DNA from: Mytilisepta virgata
Taxonomy: Eukaryota; Mollusca; Bivalvia; Mytilida; Mytilidae
DNA length: 64,000 nucleotides
Reading direction: 5' to 3'
Assembly (NCBI GenBank): GCA_028015205.1
Contig: CM051519.1
Location: 86,883,539 to 86,947,538, forward strand
Shown here: piece after piece, positions 10,334-21,925 of the stretch
Layout of the letters: every line of letters begins with the position of its first letter
Numbering within the stretch: the first letter of the stretch is position 1
Program-made: the position numbers and the translations under genes
Notes under the pieces: model-generated
What the model was told of the DNA's origin: nothing
The model's database searches: none
What the model saw: the letters and a program-made list of their open reading frames with translations, nothing else

Positions 10334-11266
10334 AAAATTTTTGTATATTTCGTATATTGGTATGACGTTGGCGTCGTCGTCCGAAGACATTTGGTTTTCG
10401 CACTATAACTTTAGTATACGTTAATAGAAATCTATGAAATTTAAACACAAGGTTTATGACCACAAAAGGAAGGTTGGGATTGATTTTGGGAGTTTTGGTC
10501 CCAACATTTTAAGAATTAGGGGCCAAAAAAGGGCCCAATAAGCATTTTTCTTGGTTTTCGCACAATAACTCTTGTATAAGTAAATAGAAATCTATGAAAT
10601 TTTAACACAAGGTTTATGACCACAAAAGGAAGGTTGGCAATGTTTTTGGGAGTTTTGGTCCCAACAGTTTAGGAATTGGGGGTAAAAAAGGGCCCAAATA
10701 AGCATTTTTCTTGGTTTTTGCACAATAACTTTAGTATAAGTAAATAGAAATCTATGAAATTTAAAGACAAGGTTTATGACCACAAAAGGAAGGTTGGGAT
10801 TGATTTTGGGAGTTTTTGTCCCAACAGTTTAGGAATTAGGGGCCAAAAGGGTCCAAAATTAAACTTTGTTTGATTTCATCGAAAATTGAACTATTGGGGT
10901 TCTTTGATATGCCGAATCTAACCATGTATTTAGATTCTTAATTTTTGGTCCCGTTTTCAAATTGGTCTACATTAAGGTCCAAAGGGTCCAAAATTAAACT
11001 TTTTTAAAATTTTCCATTTTAAATTGGTTATTTCTGATTTATATATAAAAGCAAATAATACTGATATGGTTTGAATAGGTAAATTAAATTTTTAAGTTCT
11101 TAGACCAAATTAATTCTGTGTCAGAAACCTATGCTGTGTCAAATATTTATTCACAATCCAAATTCATTGCTGTATCAAGCTTGAATGTTGTGTCCATACA
11201 TGCCCCAACTGTTCAGGGTTTGACCTCTGCGGTCTTATCAAGCTGCGCCCAGCGGAGCATTTTATT
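10334..11266 (+). mobile_element. GACCGCA-family modular element
   Basis: Starts GACCGCAAAATTTTTG with GGCGTCGTCGTCCGAA. It then has three modules at about 160-bp spacing (TTGGTTTTCGCACTATAAC, GGTTTATGACCACAAAAGG, GGTTGGGATTGATTTTGGG). A tail ends with GACCTCTGCGGTC and the imperfect stem GCTGCGCCCAGCGGAGC. GACCGCA at the 5' end is complementary to TGCGGTC near the 3' end. I recall this family as very common in Mytilus; no coding capacity. Confidence 0.82.
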
Positions 11267-11311
11267 TTATTTTATTCCCTACTTTCATTGATTTATGCTG
11301 TTCTCTTTCAG

Positions 11312-11436
11312 GAATGCCAATAAAACCAGACATGTTAGCAGCAGTGTCATCCTCATCCAGTAGTAGTAGTGGATCTAGTCCAAATCGTAACAGTCCTGAA
11401 GTTGGTTGGCCACAGAATGTAAAGATGCAACAGGGG
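11312..11436 (+). CDS. FAM120A: FAM120A-like exon 7 (Ser-rich linker)
   Basis: Acceptor CTTTCAG, donor GTAAAT at 11437, phase 1 in and 0 out. Encodes GMPIKPDMLAAVSSSSSSSS-type serine run followed by GSSPNRNSPEVGWPQNVKMQQG. The vertebrate proteins have a comparable Ser-rich stretch plus 'GW' at this point (…SSSSDNDEGSG…, KIGWE), supporting orthology of the linker. Confidence 0.85.
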
Positions 11437-11875
11437 GTAAATATGCATTATTGTCCCGTGTAACAAAAAGTCAGTTTGGGGGATATTGACTCCAAGTCTA
11501 TCCCATGGTGGATTTCCAGAGCTTGGCAATTTCTGCATAAATATATATATAGAAACCATAGAAAAAGCATAGATAATTTTCTTATTTCAGGTTTTTGACA
11601 ATTTCTATACTTTTACCCATGTTGAAGAGTAGCCAGGGTATAAAATGTAAATACCACTGGGGCATCATAAATTTTCAAACTCAAAAGTAGTAGCATTACT
11701 CAACTGGAATGTGGACCTTGCCATGTTTACTTACATGTACAAAAGGAACTTGCAGCTGGACCATCTTTTCTTGTTTGATTATATAGATTCTAATACTTTT
11801 AAAATGAGACATATAAACTATTTTTTATCAAAATAATTTTTATGTTATGCATATAAATAAAGTCTTTCATTGTAG
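11437..11875 (+). other. Intron 7, no features
   Basis: Single-copy-looking AT-rich intron. No repeat or exon signal recognised. Confidence 0.4.
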
Positions 11876-12007
11876 GGTCAGAAATCATCCCCAGGACAAC
11901 AGATGGATTCTAGAATTCCTCAAGTTCTGCCTGAAATAATGAGAGTAGCGAGTGAAAGACATCAGAAAGGACTGATGTGTCCATGGATCTACCAACTGTT
12001 GTCTCAG
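11876..12007 (+). CDS. FAM120A: FAM120A-like exon 8, start of middle domain
   Basis: Acceptor TTGTAG, donor GTTTGT at 12008, phase 0 both sides, 44 codons. Encodes ...RIPQVLPEIMRVASERHQKG then LMCPWIYQLLSQ. It matches the vertebrate segment P(E)VLRVAEHRHKKGLMYPYIFHVLTKG almost residue for residue in its pattern, which opens the conserved C-terminal helical domain. Confidence 0.93.
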
Positions 12008-12333
12008 GTTTGTTGTTCAAGATAAAGTATTGTAGATTGTTAAATAAGTACAAAAGTTTAATTTTCAGTATGTAGAATCTGTATTTTACATCTGGCTTCT
12101 GTACCTTTTGTCAAGTGATTATAGGCATTTTGTATCACAAATTGTTTTCTTTCTTTACTATGCTTAATTTAGATATAGAAAAAGATTGTTAGGGGAAGAT
12201 AATTTAAGTACTTGTATAGGACATATTTTATAAAAAAAAAATGTTTAGTATAAAAATTAAAGTAAATACAAATTAGCTGCTTGGTACTTTATGTTCAATG
12301 TGTAATGAATACTTGGATATATTGATATTGTAG
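12008..12333 (+). other. Intron 8, no features
   Basis: AT-rich intron with nothing recognisable beyond the splice borders. Confidence 0.4.
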
Positions 12334-12490
12334 GGTGAGATAAAAATTCCAGTTACATTAGAGGATGACATCAGTAGAGAGTTACCAACTGGGGTAGAAC
12401 TTTATAGGCCTATCAGACAGACAGTGTACTCAGTTCTTTTTAACCTAAACAAGCAGAAAATAATACATGATAATCAAAACAAAGATCAAG
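12334..12490 (+). CDS. FAM120A: FAM120A-like exon 9
   Basis: Acceptor TTGTAG, donor GTAAAT at 12491, phase 0 in and 1 out. Encodes GEIKIPVTLEDDISRELPTG then VELYRPIRQTVYSVLFNLNK. The motif LYRPxRQxVYxVLF is a signature of the FAM120 family. The end (NKQKIIHDNQNKDQ) is a charged, less conserved loop. Confidence 0.94.
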
Positions 12491-12514
12491 GTAAATTTAT
12501 TGGGCATTTTATAT

Positions 12515-12655
12515 GTATTGATTGATTTTTATTTGCTTAACGTCCAGTGTCAAATATTACAAATAGGGATGGAACTGGACACTGAACGGAACCACCACTT
12601 TAATAGGGTGGCTGATTGGGTAGGTTTTGATAATTTAGCCTTCAATAGCAGCCAT
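12515..12655 (-). mobile_element. SINE tail, antisense
   Basis: Bases about 12530-12560 are the reverse complement of the 3' tail CACTGGACGTTAAGCAA shared by SINE-B copies (for example 49775-49793). The tRNA-like head is not visible, so this is a fragment. Confidence 0.55.
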
Positions 12656-12686
12656 TAGGTACCAGTATACAAATAGGTTTTTTTTT

Positions 12687-13357
12687 AGCTCACCTGGCCA
12701 GAAGGGCCATGTCAGCTATTGCCATCACTTGGTGTCTGTCATCGTAAACTTTCATTTAAAGATCTTGTCTGAGACCACTGGGCCAATTAGAACAAAACTT
12801 AGCAGCAATGGTCCCTAGGTGGTCCTCTTTCAGAATTATATCTGACGACAACATCCACCATCCAAGATGGCCACCATACCCGAACATAGTTTAACAAAGG
12901 ACCCTATGGGGAATTTAATTAAAGATCTTTTTGTCTGAAACCATTTGGCCAATTGGAACAAAAGTTGGCAGCAATGGCCCTTATGTGGTCCGCATTCAGA
13001 AATTTATCCAATGACCCAGCCTGTCATCCAAGATGGCCACCAGAGCGGAACATAGTTTAACATAGGACCCTATGAGGAATTAAATTAAATATCTTCTTGT
13101 CTGAAACCACTTGGCCAATTGGAACAAAACTTGACAGCAATGGTCCTTAGGTGGTCCTTTTTCAGATTTATATCCTATGACCCCACCAGTCATCCAAGAT
13201 GGCCATCAAAGCCGAACAGTGTTTAACATAGGACCTGAGTGGAAAATCACTGAAAGATCTTCTTGTTTGAGACCAGTGAGCCAGTTGGAACCTGACAGGT
13301 TGCCAGTCAAGATGGACATAGTCCAGGTGAGCAATACAGGCTCCTTGGAGCCTCTAG
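12687..13357 (+). mobile_element. AGCTCACC-family element (copy 3)
   Basis: Begins AGCTCACCTGGCCAGAAGGG after a T9 run. It contains four modules (GGCCAATTGGAACAAAACTT, AAGATGGCCACCA, ATAGGACCCTATG) and ends with GGTGAGCAATACAGGC, stem GGCTCCTTGGAGCC and CTCTAG followed by TTT. One of the shortest complete copies, 671 bp. Confidence 0.87.
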
Positions 13358-14019
13358 TTTATTATATAAGTTTCGAATTTTGTCCTCTCAGTATAAAAGA
13401 AATAATATTCTATATTGAAGTTTTAAGTTGCTGAAAATTAAGAATAAAGGTTAATATATCAGTGAATTAGGTTCAAAAGATAAGGAATAGTTCATAGAAG
13501 AGTTTCATTAATAATTTATTTAACATTCACCCACCCATCTGTATTAATATCATCATTTGCCCAGTATTGTATATCCCAATCTGTTGAACGTGTTACAAAA
13601 GTTATGTTTACATGTGAAAAATGTAAAGTAATTTGCTGAAAAAACAAGGTGAAATGGACCAACTTTTTTCCTCTTAATTTAAAGGGGAGATTTGGAACTC
13701 TCTGGGAATATAGAAGATTATGGGATTGAAATATTAGAAATTCCATCATTTTAGAAGTCAAAAGTTTGTATGTAAAGTTCTTTTTTACAGATATTTCGAA
13801 GAAAAATTGTGACTTCAAGTCAAAATTGTTTTATAATTAATTTAGTGAAATGAAATCGGTAGAAAGAGAGGATTTCATACATATATACATGTATGGCTGA
13901 AAAATCAAGATGCCCAAAGCCAGTTTATTGTGAGCATGTATGTTTGGTTTTCAAAAGTGTGTTTAACGGCATGCCGTCATTTGTGGCCTGCTGCCTTAGC
14001 CTACTCTTTTTCAAAAACT
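13358..14019 (+). other. Intron 9 spacer, nothing recognised
   Basis: AT-rich. Frames on the minus strand (about 13516-13818) have no recognisable domain and no exon borders, so I see no gene here. Confidence 0.4.
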
Positions 14020-14686
14020 CAGGGTTCACATGGGTCCTTGAAATCATTGAAAGTGATTGAAAATGAAAGTGGGAAAATCAAGGCCTTGAAAGTACTTAAA
14101 TTTCCTCAAAGGTCCTTGGAACACCTTGAAAAATAGAATTTTATTGAAAATAAATATTTCTTTGAATTTGTTTCTTTCGCAGGCTTCTTTTCTCCCAGTT
14201 TTCATACTTGCTCAATCTGTTCTGTGTATAAATAGATTTGTATCACTATGTTGTACTTTTGAAGAAATGTGCTACATTTACTTTAAGATGAGGTAATTTC
14301 TGTCACCTGATTTTATCTTTCACGATTTCTAAGCATGCATGAAGTATAGTCTGCGATCTCATTGGAATATATGCATGCAAAATCCATTTTAAAATAAATT
14401 TTGTGTATAATTGGTAGTTAACATACGAATGCAGACCAGTGAATGCAAATAAAGTTTATAAATATACAGTCCAAAATTTTGACAAAAATAGACGATTATG
14501 ATTTAAACATGAAACCGCATCGTTGACAAGCATAACATTTAACAAATTTATTACTCATTATTATGGTTAATTCCAGAAAAAGAGCACATACATGTAAATA
14601 GTCTGAAAGGTCATAGAAAAATGTAAATATTTCCTTGAATGTACTAAAAAGTCCTGGATTCTTATGATGAAAAATTATGAACCCTG
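14020..14686 (+). mobile_element. hAT-like non-autonomous element
   Basis: The left end CAGGGTTCACATGGGTCC and the right end ...TATGAACCCTG form a short inverted repeat starting CAGGGTTCA. Inside, the left arm repeats CCTTGAAAGTACTT-type motifs and the right arm carries inverted counterparts (AGTCCTGGATTC, TTCCTTGAATGTACT). A very similar left end occurs at 63439. The CAGGG start suggests hAT. I found no clear 8-bp target duplication. Confidence 0.6.
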
Positions 14687-14741
14687 AAATCTGCAAAAGG
14701 GGTGTTTAGTGTGCAGGGAGCCTGGCATTCTTCAAACGAGG

Positions 14742-15079
14742 AACCCCGTTTTTGGTCTCGTGGTACTGTGCTCGCTTCAAGTGCGGAAGGTCGAGGGTTC
14801 GATCCCCAGCCATGTCAAACCAGACATTAAAATTGGTATTCGCTGCTTGTCCGCCAAGCACGCGGCATCTAGGAGTAAGAGCAAAGATCTACTGGTCGGT
14901 ATACTGTGTCTGAGTGGGGTGATATGTCTTCCAGCGGACAGTTACCTTGTGAGCTAGTACTTTTAAAATGTCGGTCTAGTACAAAGCAGGGATCATATTC
15001 GTTATCATATCAACATGTTCTCGTCCTGATATGCACCTGGCTGCCACTGGACGTTAAACAACAATTCATCCATCAATCT
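14742..15079 (+). mobile_element. SINE-B with 8-bp TSD
   Basis: tRNA-like head: A-box-like TTTGGTCTCGTGGTACTGTG and B-box-like GAGGGTTCGATCCCC. Then comes a body with GACATTAAAATTGGTATTCG and CCGCCAAGCACGCGGCATC, and the tail TTCTCGTCCTGATATGCACC...CACTGGACGTTAAACAAC. Flanked by AAACGAGG at 14734-14741 and 15080-15087. Same family as 35268-35619. Confidence 0.88.
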
Positions 15080-15356
15080 AAACGAGGGGATACCTGGGGA
15101 AGTGCTAGGCAGCTCAGTGGGTTGAGCTCTTGTGATCCATCACAAGTGCCTAGAGCTGATTTGTAGTAAATATTGATATTCTGCACAGTAAAAATTTAAA
15201 AGCTTTTGGTGAAATTTTTGTTGGTTTCTGAATGAAAGGTCTGAATAAATAACAAAAAAAACAAAATCACTCACTTGTGAAACTTATTGTAAGAGAAGTG
15301 AATCACAGTAGTAAAAATAAAATACTTGCTATTTAACACAACATTAATTTCTACAG

Positions 15357-15624
15357 GCTCTGCACCACCAGAAAAGAAATTTGAAGTACCAGTAAAAGAA
15401 TGGGTCATGCGACGTGGAACAACAAAAGTCCAGTGTGAAATGGTCACTGCTTATCCAGTAGATTGGAAAACACCGAGTATCGAACGCATGTGGTTAGGGA
15501 CAAATGTGGAGGATAAAACTAGGAGATTGAGGGCTTTTCTAACCTGTATGGAAAGTGACACACCTTTGATGTTGAATACACAATATGTTCCACAACAACT
15601 CTTACTTTTGTGCTGTGTGTTGAG
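15357..15624 (+). CDS. FAM120A: FAM120A-like exon 10, core of middle domain
   Basis: Acceptor TTCTACAG, donor GTTAGG at 15625, phase 1 in and 2 out. The best conserved exon: FEVPVKEWVMRRGTTKVQC, then WKTPSIERMWLGTNVEDKTR, RLRAFLTCMESDTPLML and VPQQLLLLCCVLR. Vertebrate FAM120A has the same string of motifs (IKEW, LWLGKAVEDKNRRMRAFLAC, SDTPAML, LCCVLRY). Helix-rich domain of unknown biochemical function. Confidence 0.96.
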
Positions 15625-15911
15625 GTTAGGTTTTATTCAATTAAGTTACCCATTAAACAATATTGTTACAAATGCAATTGTGTTCTTATCAAGAGTTATT
15701 TCCTGAACTCAAGCATACAATGTTTACCTGTATAAGTTGTGTTTAGAAAAATGTTGTTTGGCAGGGAAGCTTGTATTCAATAATTTATTCATAGACATAT
15801 GAAAAATGTATGATATAAATGACAGCTATATCAAAGTCAGTGTTAAATTTCAATTGTACTGTTTTTTTGATGTGTATAAAATACATTTATGTATAACACG
15901 CACCCCTTTTT

Positions 15912-16362
15912 GGCCGGGTTACACGGAGTGAAATCCAGGTTATACTATGGTGAGTGTCAGGGGGGGATAATATGGTACCTATAATGTGTAATCAACTCCT
16001 CCTACATTTTCAGTCCAGATCCTTCAAACTTGGTAGAGTGTTTATATATATAATTGACATGTTCACCTCCTATTGTGGATACATTTGGAACATTTTTGCA
16101 GAATTTCAGGATTCTGAAACTTGGTCAGTTTTTAGCAACATTCTTTAAGGAGGGTTACTTATTTTGTGTAATCAACTCATACAGTTTTCAATCCAGAGTC
16201 TTCAAACTTGGTAGAATATTTGTATATATATTGGACATATTCGCCTCCTATTATGGATACATTAGGAAGACTTTTGTGGAATTTTCAGTTGCTGTAATTA
16301 GTCTTCATTTCATCAATTACAATAAAATTTACAAATTTCCACTTCAGTAATGTAACCCGGCC
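15912..16362 (+). mobile_element. Possible small TIR element (GGCCGGGTTACA ends)
   Basis: A perfect 12-bp inverted repeat GGCCGGGTTACA (15912-15923) / TGTAACCCGGCC (16351-16362) encloses two ~160-bp related modules (TAATCAACTC..., CCTTCAAACTTGGTAGA, ATTGTGGATACAT). No convincing target duplication. It could instead be a modular repeat with short terminal repeats. Confidence 0.5.
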
Positions 16363-16630
16363 ATTTGATTCTTTGACCCATGTTTTCTACTGAAAATTGA
16401 AGTTCAGCAATGAATTCTTAAATTTTGATAAATATTCACGTACAACAAACACGTTTTGAAGAACAAGAATAAGAATAAGAATAAAGAATTTTATTTCCAA
16501 TTAAGGGCCCATTAAGAGCAAGCAATCAAACAGGAAGCATAGGAACGGTGCATAAATTTAAATCCTAGATGGATTATGGCAAACCCGAAACAGCAATAAA
16601 TAGAAAAATAAAAATAAAGAAATAACTAAT

Positions 16631-16908
16631 TATACCCCCTGCAAACAAAGTTTGGGGGGGGGTGGGAATATAGGTTTCAGTCTGTCTGTCTGTCCAAAAT
16701 AATGTTGTCTGCAACTCCTCCTACATTACTTGCATGATTCTCATGAAACTTAATGAAGTGTTAGATCACATTATGGAGATGTGCATTTTATCAGGATTTT
16801 CTGTTTGGGTGAGTAGTTTGAAAAATATGATGATTTGAACTTTGTGTAGGCTTCAAAACAGACATGTTGCTACAGGGTGTATTAGTCCCTTTCAGTACAG
16901 TTCTAGTT
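16631..16908 (+). mobile_element. ACCCCCTGC-family element, one module
   Basis: 5' palindrome TATACCCCCTGCAAACAAAG / TTTGGGGGGGGG. One module follows (GCATGATTCTCATGAAACTT, TTAGATCAC, GGAGATGTGCAT). The 3' end is TATTAGTCCCTTTCAGTACA then GTTCTAG followed by TTTT. Same family as 40587-41170, which has three modules. Confidence 0.78.
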
Positions 16909-18514
16909 TTAATTTAAATGTTGCAGAAAAAAGTATATCTTCAAAAACGTTTTTGTAAAAATAATAAACACTCTGAGGTTCAAAGAGATGGTAAATAAGT
17001 ATAATATAAAATCACTACTTAACAATGTCAGGATTACAGTCACATGACACATGATCACTTGATACATTGGAAGTAAAAAATGGTCAAAATTTTCATTAAA
17101 AAAAAGATTTAATATATCATCTGTATTCCCTGTAAGATCACAATTATAAAGTAAGTAATGACCAAAAGAATCTTCTATGATAATGAGAAACTGGACAAAA
17201 TTAGGTTTCTGATTCAAAAATTGTCTCGAAACTGGTCATCACCTGGTCTCATTTTGGTCAGAAATCGAACTTCAAAAGAGACTAAGAACTTATATTGGCA
17301 TGTATAATACGCACCCCCTTATCAAAAAAGTGTTGTACTCAACGGAATACAGTGATTATCTTTTACACTGTATAGGAAGTGCCTGCAATAAAGCATCAAA
17401 TGATTATATAAACACACAGAACTTCATTATGCGAGGTATCTTTTTGTGTAGCTTGTGTTACGCAGAGGCGACATATAGGGATCACTATCCACCGTGTTGC
17501 GTCATTGGTAGTCACATTTTTCTCAGGAACAACACTAGTCAGCTTCCTGATATTTGGCATAGAGCATCAGTATGGAGAACTGTATCCTGTAAGGGAGTTT
17601 CGAATTTGTTGCATGTCCACTTCCTGTTTGACGGAACTTAGAATATTTTTGAGATAGCAATATTTCTGTCACATTTTTCTCAGGAGCCACACAGGTTATC
17701 TACCTGATATTTGGCACAGAGCCTCAGTATGGAAAAGTACGCAGGCGACACGTCTTCCCTGGAAGACTTACCACTAAGTATTTCATTAACAAATACTGTG
17801 AAACACTAATTATTCGTTGTACACCACTTTCCTTGATTTCGTGGACAACCCAATCAACGAAATATTTATGTCAATTAGTTATTATGAAGAGATATCGAAA
17901 TGTTCATGGTCATTGCAAAGAATGCTAGCTCTTTGGTTGACCTTTGTACATTCAAACTGATGAGGAAGTTAAAATGACCATGTTATCAAGTTTGTTAAAC
18001 AGGATGCAATATGGGCCTAGATTATTATTATATGAACATATAGATATACTTCAAACAATGTACACACTATGTTTATTTTTTAACAGTACGTCACTTCCTA
18101 ATTAGTGATTTCTTTGGTTTTGTTCCTAGCTTCAGTAGCAAACATCGTTAGTACAATATTATGTTTTGGTTAAGCCTTTAATTGTTATTTGTAAATATAA
18201 ATCAAATCTTAGACAAACGATATTGAAGACCCTGTTGATTACACTTCAAAGTAAATCTGTTGCACAATAGAAAAGTGTTTTATATTTAACTTTTGAGTTT
18301 GTGTTCTTTTCACCAACAACTCAATAACAGTGCTACTATTATTTTATTTTTATTATTTATCAATCTTTTTTTTTTTTTTTTTGAGAAATTTGAAATCCTT
18401 GAAATTAAGAACCCACGAACATTTCTTTTTTCCCCAATCCACGAAAATTGATGTTAACGAAATTAACTGAATTCACAGTATACAAAATGAATATTTTATT
18501 TGTTATATTTACAG
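16909..18514 (+). other. Intron 10 remainder, degenerate repeat
   Basis: At about 17450-17770 a roughly 160-bp module occurs twice (CACATTTTTCTCAGGA, TGATATTTGGCA, AGAGC(A/C)TCAGTATGG). The string TATAA(C/T)ACGCACCCC near 15893 and 17306 may mark borders of an older insertion. A poly-T run lies at about 18366-18382. No exon seen. Confidence 0.45.
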
Positions 18515-18623
18515 GTATATCTTGACACGTGGAAGAATTTTACAAAGACAAGAATTAGATGCCTTCCTTGCCATGAGTGTATCACCACTTCTACTTGATG
18601 TTCAGACCATGCAAGATCTTAAG
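18515..18623 (+). CDS. FAM120A: FAM120A-like exon 11
   Basis: Acceptor TTTACAG, donor GTGTCA at 18624, phase 2 in and 0 out. Encodes RYILTRGRILQRQELDAFLA then MSVSPLLLDVQTMQDLK. It matches vertebrate RYMVQ..GARILRRQELDAFLAQALSP closely. The donor (AAG|GTGTCA) is weaker than its neighbours, and an AGCTCACC element begins only 23 bp inside the intron. Confidence 0.94.
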
Positions 18624-18646
18624 GTGTCACTTGTCTTTTTATTTTT

Positions 18647-20963
18647 AGCTCACCTGGCCAAAGGCCTTGTGAGCTTTTCTCATCACTTGGCATCCGTTGT
18701 CCATTAAATTTTCATATATTAATCTTCTCCTCTGAAACCAGTGGGCCAAATGGAATTAAATTTGGCAAGAAGCATGTATGTTAGCAGACGTGTTTACTAT
18801 TACCGAATTTCCGGAATTTAGATCTACAGTTTTGTACCAAAATTTATTTTTTTTATTTCTGGTCTTGTAAATGCTTTGTAATCGCGCTTGATTTTCCAGT
18901 TATGAAAAGTTTTAACGAGATTAATGATGAAAATTCTGATTGTTTCTGGACTTAACACAATATATGATGCTTTGATGGTGGGTTTCTATGGTAGTTTTCA
19001 TGCTGAAATTTGAGATTACTGACAAAAATCATTAACACTACTGAAACACCAGAAAGGAGTAAACACCTCTGATGTAAGGTCCTTTATAAAGATTGCTCAT
19101 TTCGTCCCAATCAGACAACAAATATAACTGCCAGGGCAGTACTTGTTTCTGGTTGGTTGATATAAAAAAAAATTCTCCTCTGAAAATGCTTGGCCAAATG
19201 GAACGAAACTTGACAGGAAGCATGTATGGGAGGTCCTTTATAAGATTTCCTCATTTCGTCCCAATCTGACTACAAATATGACCGCCATGGGCAGTTCTTG
19301 TTTCTGATTCTTTGATATAAAAAATCTCTGAAAGCGCTTGGCCAAATGGGACTAAATTTGACAGAAAGCATCTATGGGAGGTTCTTTACAAACTTTCATC
19401 ATTTCGTCCCGATTGGGAAAAAAACATGGCTGCCATAGGTAATTCTTGTTTCTCATAGGTTGATTGAAAAAAAAAATTTATGCCTCGCCACTAGATATAG
19501 ATTTATCCTTGTCCATACGTCCTGATTCACGTCCTGATTCGGTTAAGTTTTGCGTTTATCTCCATTTCTCAGAAACCTACATATAGTAATATTACAGCCC
19601 TCTTGTATACTAGTAGTACAACACAGTTCAGCTACACTTGGGTCGCTATGACTTACATTTCATGCTTCAGTGACTTTGGTTAAGTTTTGTGTTTAGGTTC
19701 ATTTCTTGGAACTAAGCACAGTGTATCAATGAAACTTCATCAATGGATGTGCCTTGGGTAGTACTGAGCGGTCATACAATAATTGGGTCATTGAGCGACT
19801 CTGGTAAAGTTTTGTTTAGGTTCATTTATTTGGAACTAAGCATATTGTATCAATGAAACTTCATCAGTGGATGTGCCGTAGGTAGTGCTGAGGAGTCATA
19901 CAATTAATTGGGTCATTATGACCTACATTTTATGTTTGAGTGACTCTGGTTAAGTTTTTTGTTTTGGTTCATTTCTTTTGAACTAAGCATAGTGTATCAA
20001 TGAAACTTCATCAATGGATGTGCCTTGGGTAGTAATGAGCAGTCATACAATAATTGAATCATTATGATCTACATTTTATGCTTGAGCGACTCTGGTTAAG
20101 TTTTGCTTTTAGGTTCATTTCTTTGTAACTAAGCGTAGTGTATCAACGAAACTTCATCAGTGGATGTGCCTTGGATAGTACTGAGCCTTCATACATGTTG
20201 ACCTACATTTAAGTCAGGGCATCCGTGTCTTACAGACACAATTTCTAGTTTTCTCTGGAACTGCTGGGCTGAATGGAACAAAACTTAACAGGAAGCATCT
20301 ATGGGAGGTTCTTTCCAAAATTTCTTTATTTCATCATGATCCGAATACGTATATGGACACCATTGCCAGTTCTTGTTTCTGATTAGCTAATATAAAAGAA
20401 TCTTCTGCGAAACCTGACAGGAAGCATATATGGAAGGTCCTTTATAAATTGTCCTCATTTTGTCCTGATCTGAATATAAATATGGCTGCCATGAGCAGTT
20501 CTTGTTTCTGATTGGCTGATATAAAAAATTTTCTCTTCTGAAGTCGCTTGGCCAAATGGAACGAAACTTGACAGAAAGCATCTAATTGGGAGGTTTTATA
20601 CAAAGTTTCCTTATTTCGTCCTGATCAGGCAACAAACATGGGCGTCACTGGCAGTTCTTGTCTTTCATCGGTTGATAATCTTCTTCTTTGAAACCACTTG
20701 TCCAAAGGGAACGAGACTTGACAGGAAGCATATGTTGGAAGTTTTTTTTAAAGTTTCCTCATTTTGTCCAGATCAGGTGACAAAAATGGCCGTCATTGGC
20801 AATTCTTGTTTCTGATTGGTTTATTTAAAAAAAAATTCTCTTAAACTGCTTGTCCAAATAGAGCCAAACAAAAATCTAACAGAACTGCAGAATTGCTTGA
20901 AACTAAACTAAAATGGCTTTAATGCCAGGTGAGCAATACAGGCTCAGCCCTCTGGGCCTCTAG
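18647..20963 (+). mobile_element. AGCTCACC-family element (copy 4) with nested inserts
   Basis: Begins AGCTCACCTGGCC and ends GGTGAGCAATACAGGC...CTCTAG followed by TTTT. Modules (GCTTGGCCAAATGGAACGAA, TGACAGGAAGCATCTATGGG, AACAAACATGGC) are interrupted twice. About 18782-19070 is a stretch of unrelated sequence, and 19481-20250 is another modular element. Outer modules resume cleanly after each. Confidence 0.82.
19481..20250 (+). mobile_element. Nested modular element (GCCTCGCC...TTTCTAG)
   Basis: Inserted inside an AGCTCACC copy. It has four modules at 125-148-bp spacing (GACTCTGGTTAAGTTTTG, GAACTAAGCATAGTGTATC, AACTTCATCAATGGATGTGC). The 3' end is a stem-loop GTGTCTTACAGACAC, then AATTTCTAG followed by TTTT. 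Its modules are related to the TTGACCTCA family at 2841-3700 and 42315-43128. Confidence 0.8.
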
Positions 20964-21170
20964 TTTTCTTTATACTAAGAGAGAATGTTAAGGTCACACG
21001 AAATTGATCTTTAGTTCTTTGGATTTAATCGCTATGATTTTTGGACTAGGGAAATTTTTAAAATGTTTTTTTCCCTCCTAATTTTCCAAAAATCTTGAAA
21101 ATTTGCCCAAAATTTTACATTTTTCAAGAAATTGAAAAAAAAATATTTGCCTGCTCCTAAAATTTTTTAA

Positions 21171-21925
21171 AAGGGCCATGTGAGCTATTGCAATCCCCTG
21201 AGCGTCCATGGTTGTCGTCGTTTCCTTTAAAGATCTTCCCCTCTGAAACCACTGGGCCAACTGGAACAAAAGTTGGCAGCAATGGTCCTTAGCAGGTCCT
21301 CTTTCAGAATTATATCCAATGACCCCGCCCACCATCCAAGATCGACATCAGACCTGAACATAAATGGGAAATTTACTTTAAGATCTTCTTGTCTGAAACG
21401 ACTTGGCCAATTGGAGAAAAACTCGGCAGCAATGGTCCTTAAAGGGTCCTCTTTCAGAAGTGTATCCGATGAACTGCCTGTCATCCAAGATGGCTGAACA
21501 TAGTTTAACATAGGACCCTATTGGGAATTTACTTAAAGATCTTCTTGTCTTAAACAATGTGGCCAGTTGGAACAAATATTGGCAGCAATGGTCCTTAGGT
21601 GGTCCTCTCTCAGATTGTATTTGATGACCTGTCCACCCTCCGAGATTGCTGCCAGAGCCGAATATTGTTTAACATAGGACCTTATGAGTAATTTAATGAA
21701 AGTTCTTTTTATCTGAAACTGCTTGGCCAATTGGAACAAAACTTCGTAGCAATGTCCTTAGTTTGTCCTCTTTCAGAAGTATATCTGACGACCATGCCCG
21801 TCATATGAGATGGCCTCCAGAGCCGAACATAGTTTAACATATAGAACTCTATGGGAAATTTACGTAAAGATCTTGTCTGAAACCACTTGGTTAATTGGAA
21901 AAAAAACTTGACAGCAATGGTCCTG
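21171..21925 (+). mobile_element. AGCTCACC-family fragment (copy 5)
   Basis: Starts within the 5' region (AAGGGCCATGTGAGCTATTG) and contains about five ~160-bp modules (CACTGGGCCAACTGGAACAA, AGCAATGGTCCTTAG, ATAGGACCCTAT). It stops without the 3' stem-loop, so both ends are truncated. Confidence 0.8.
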
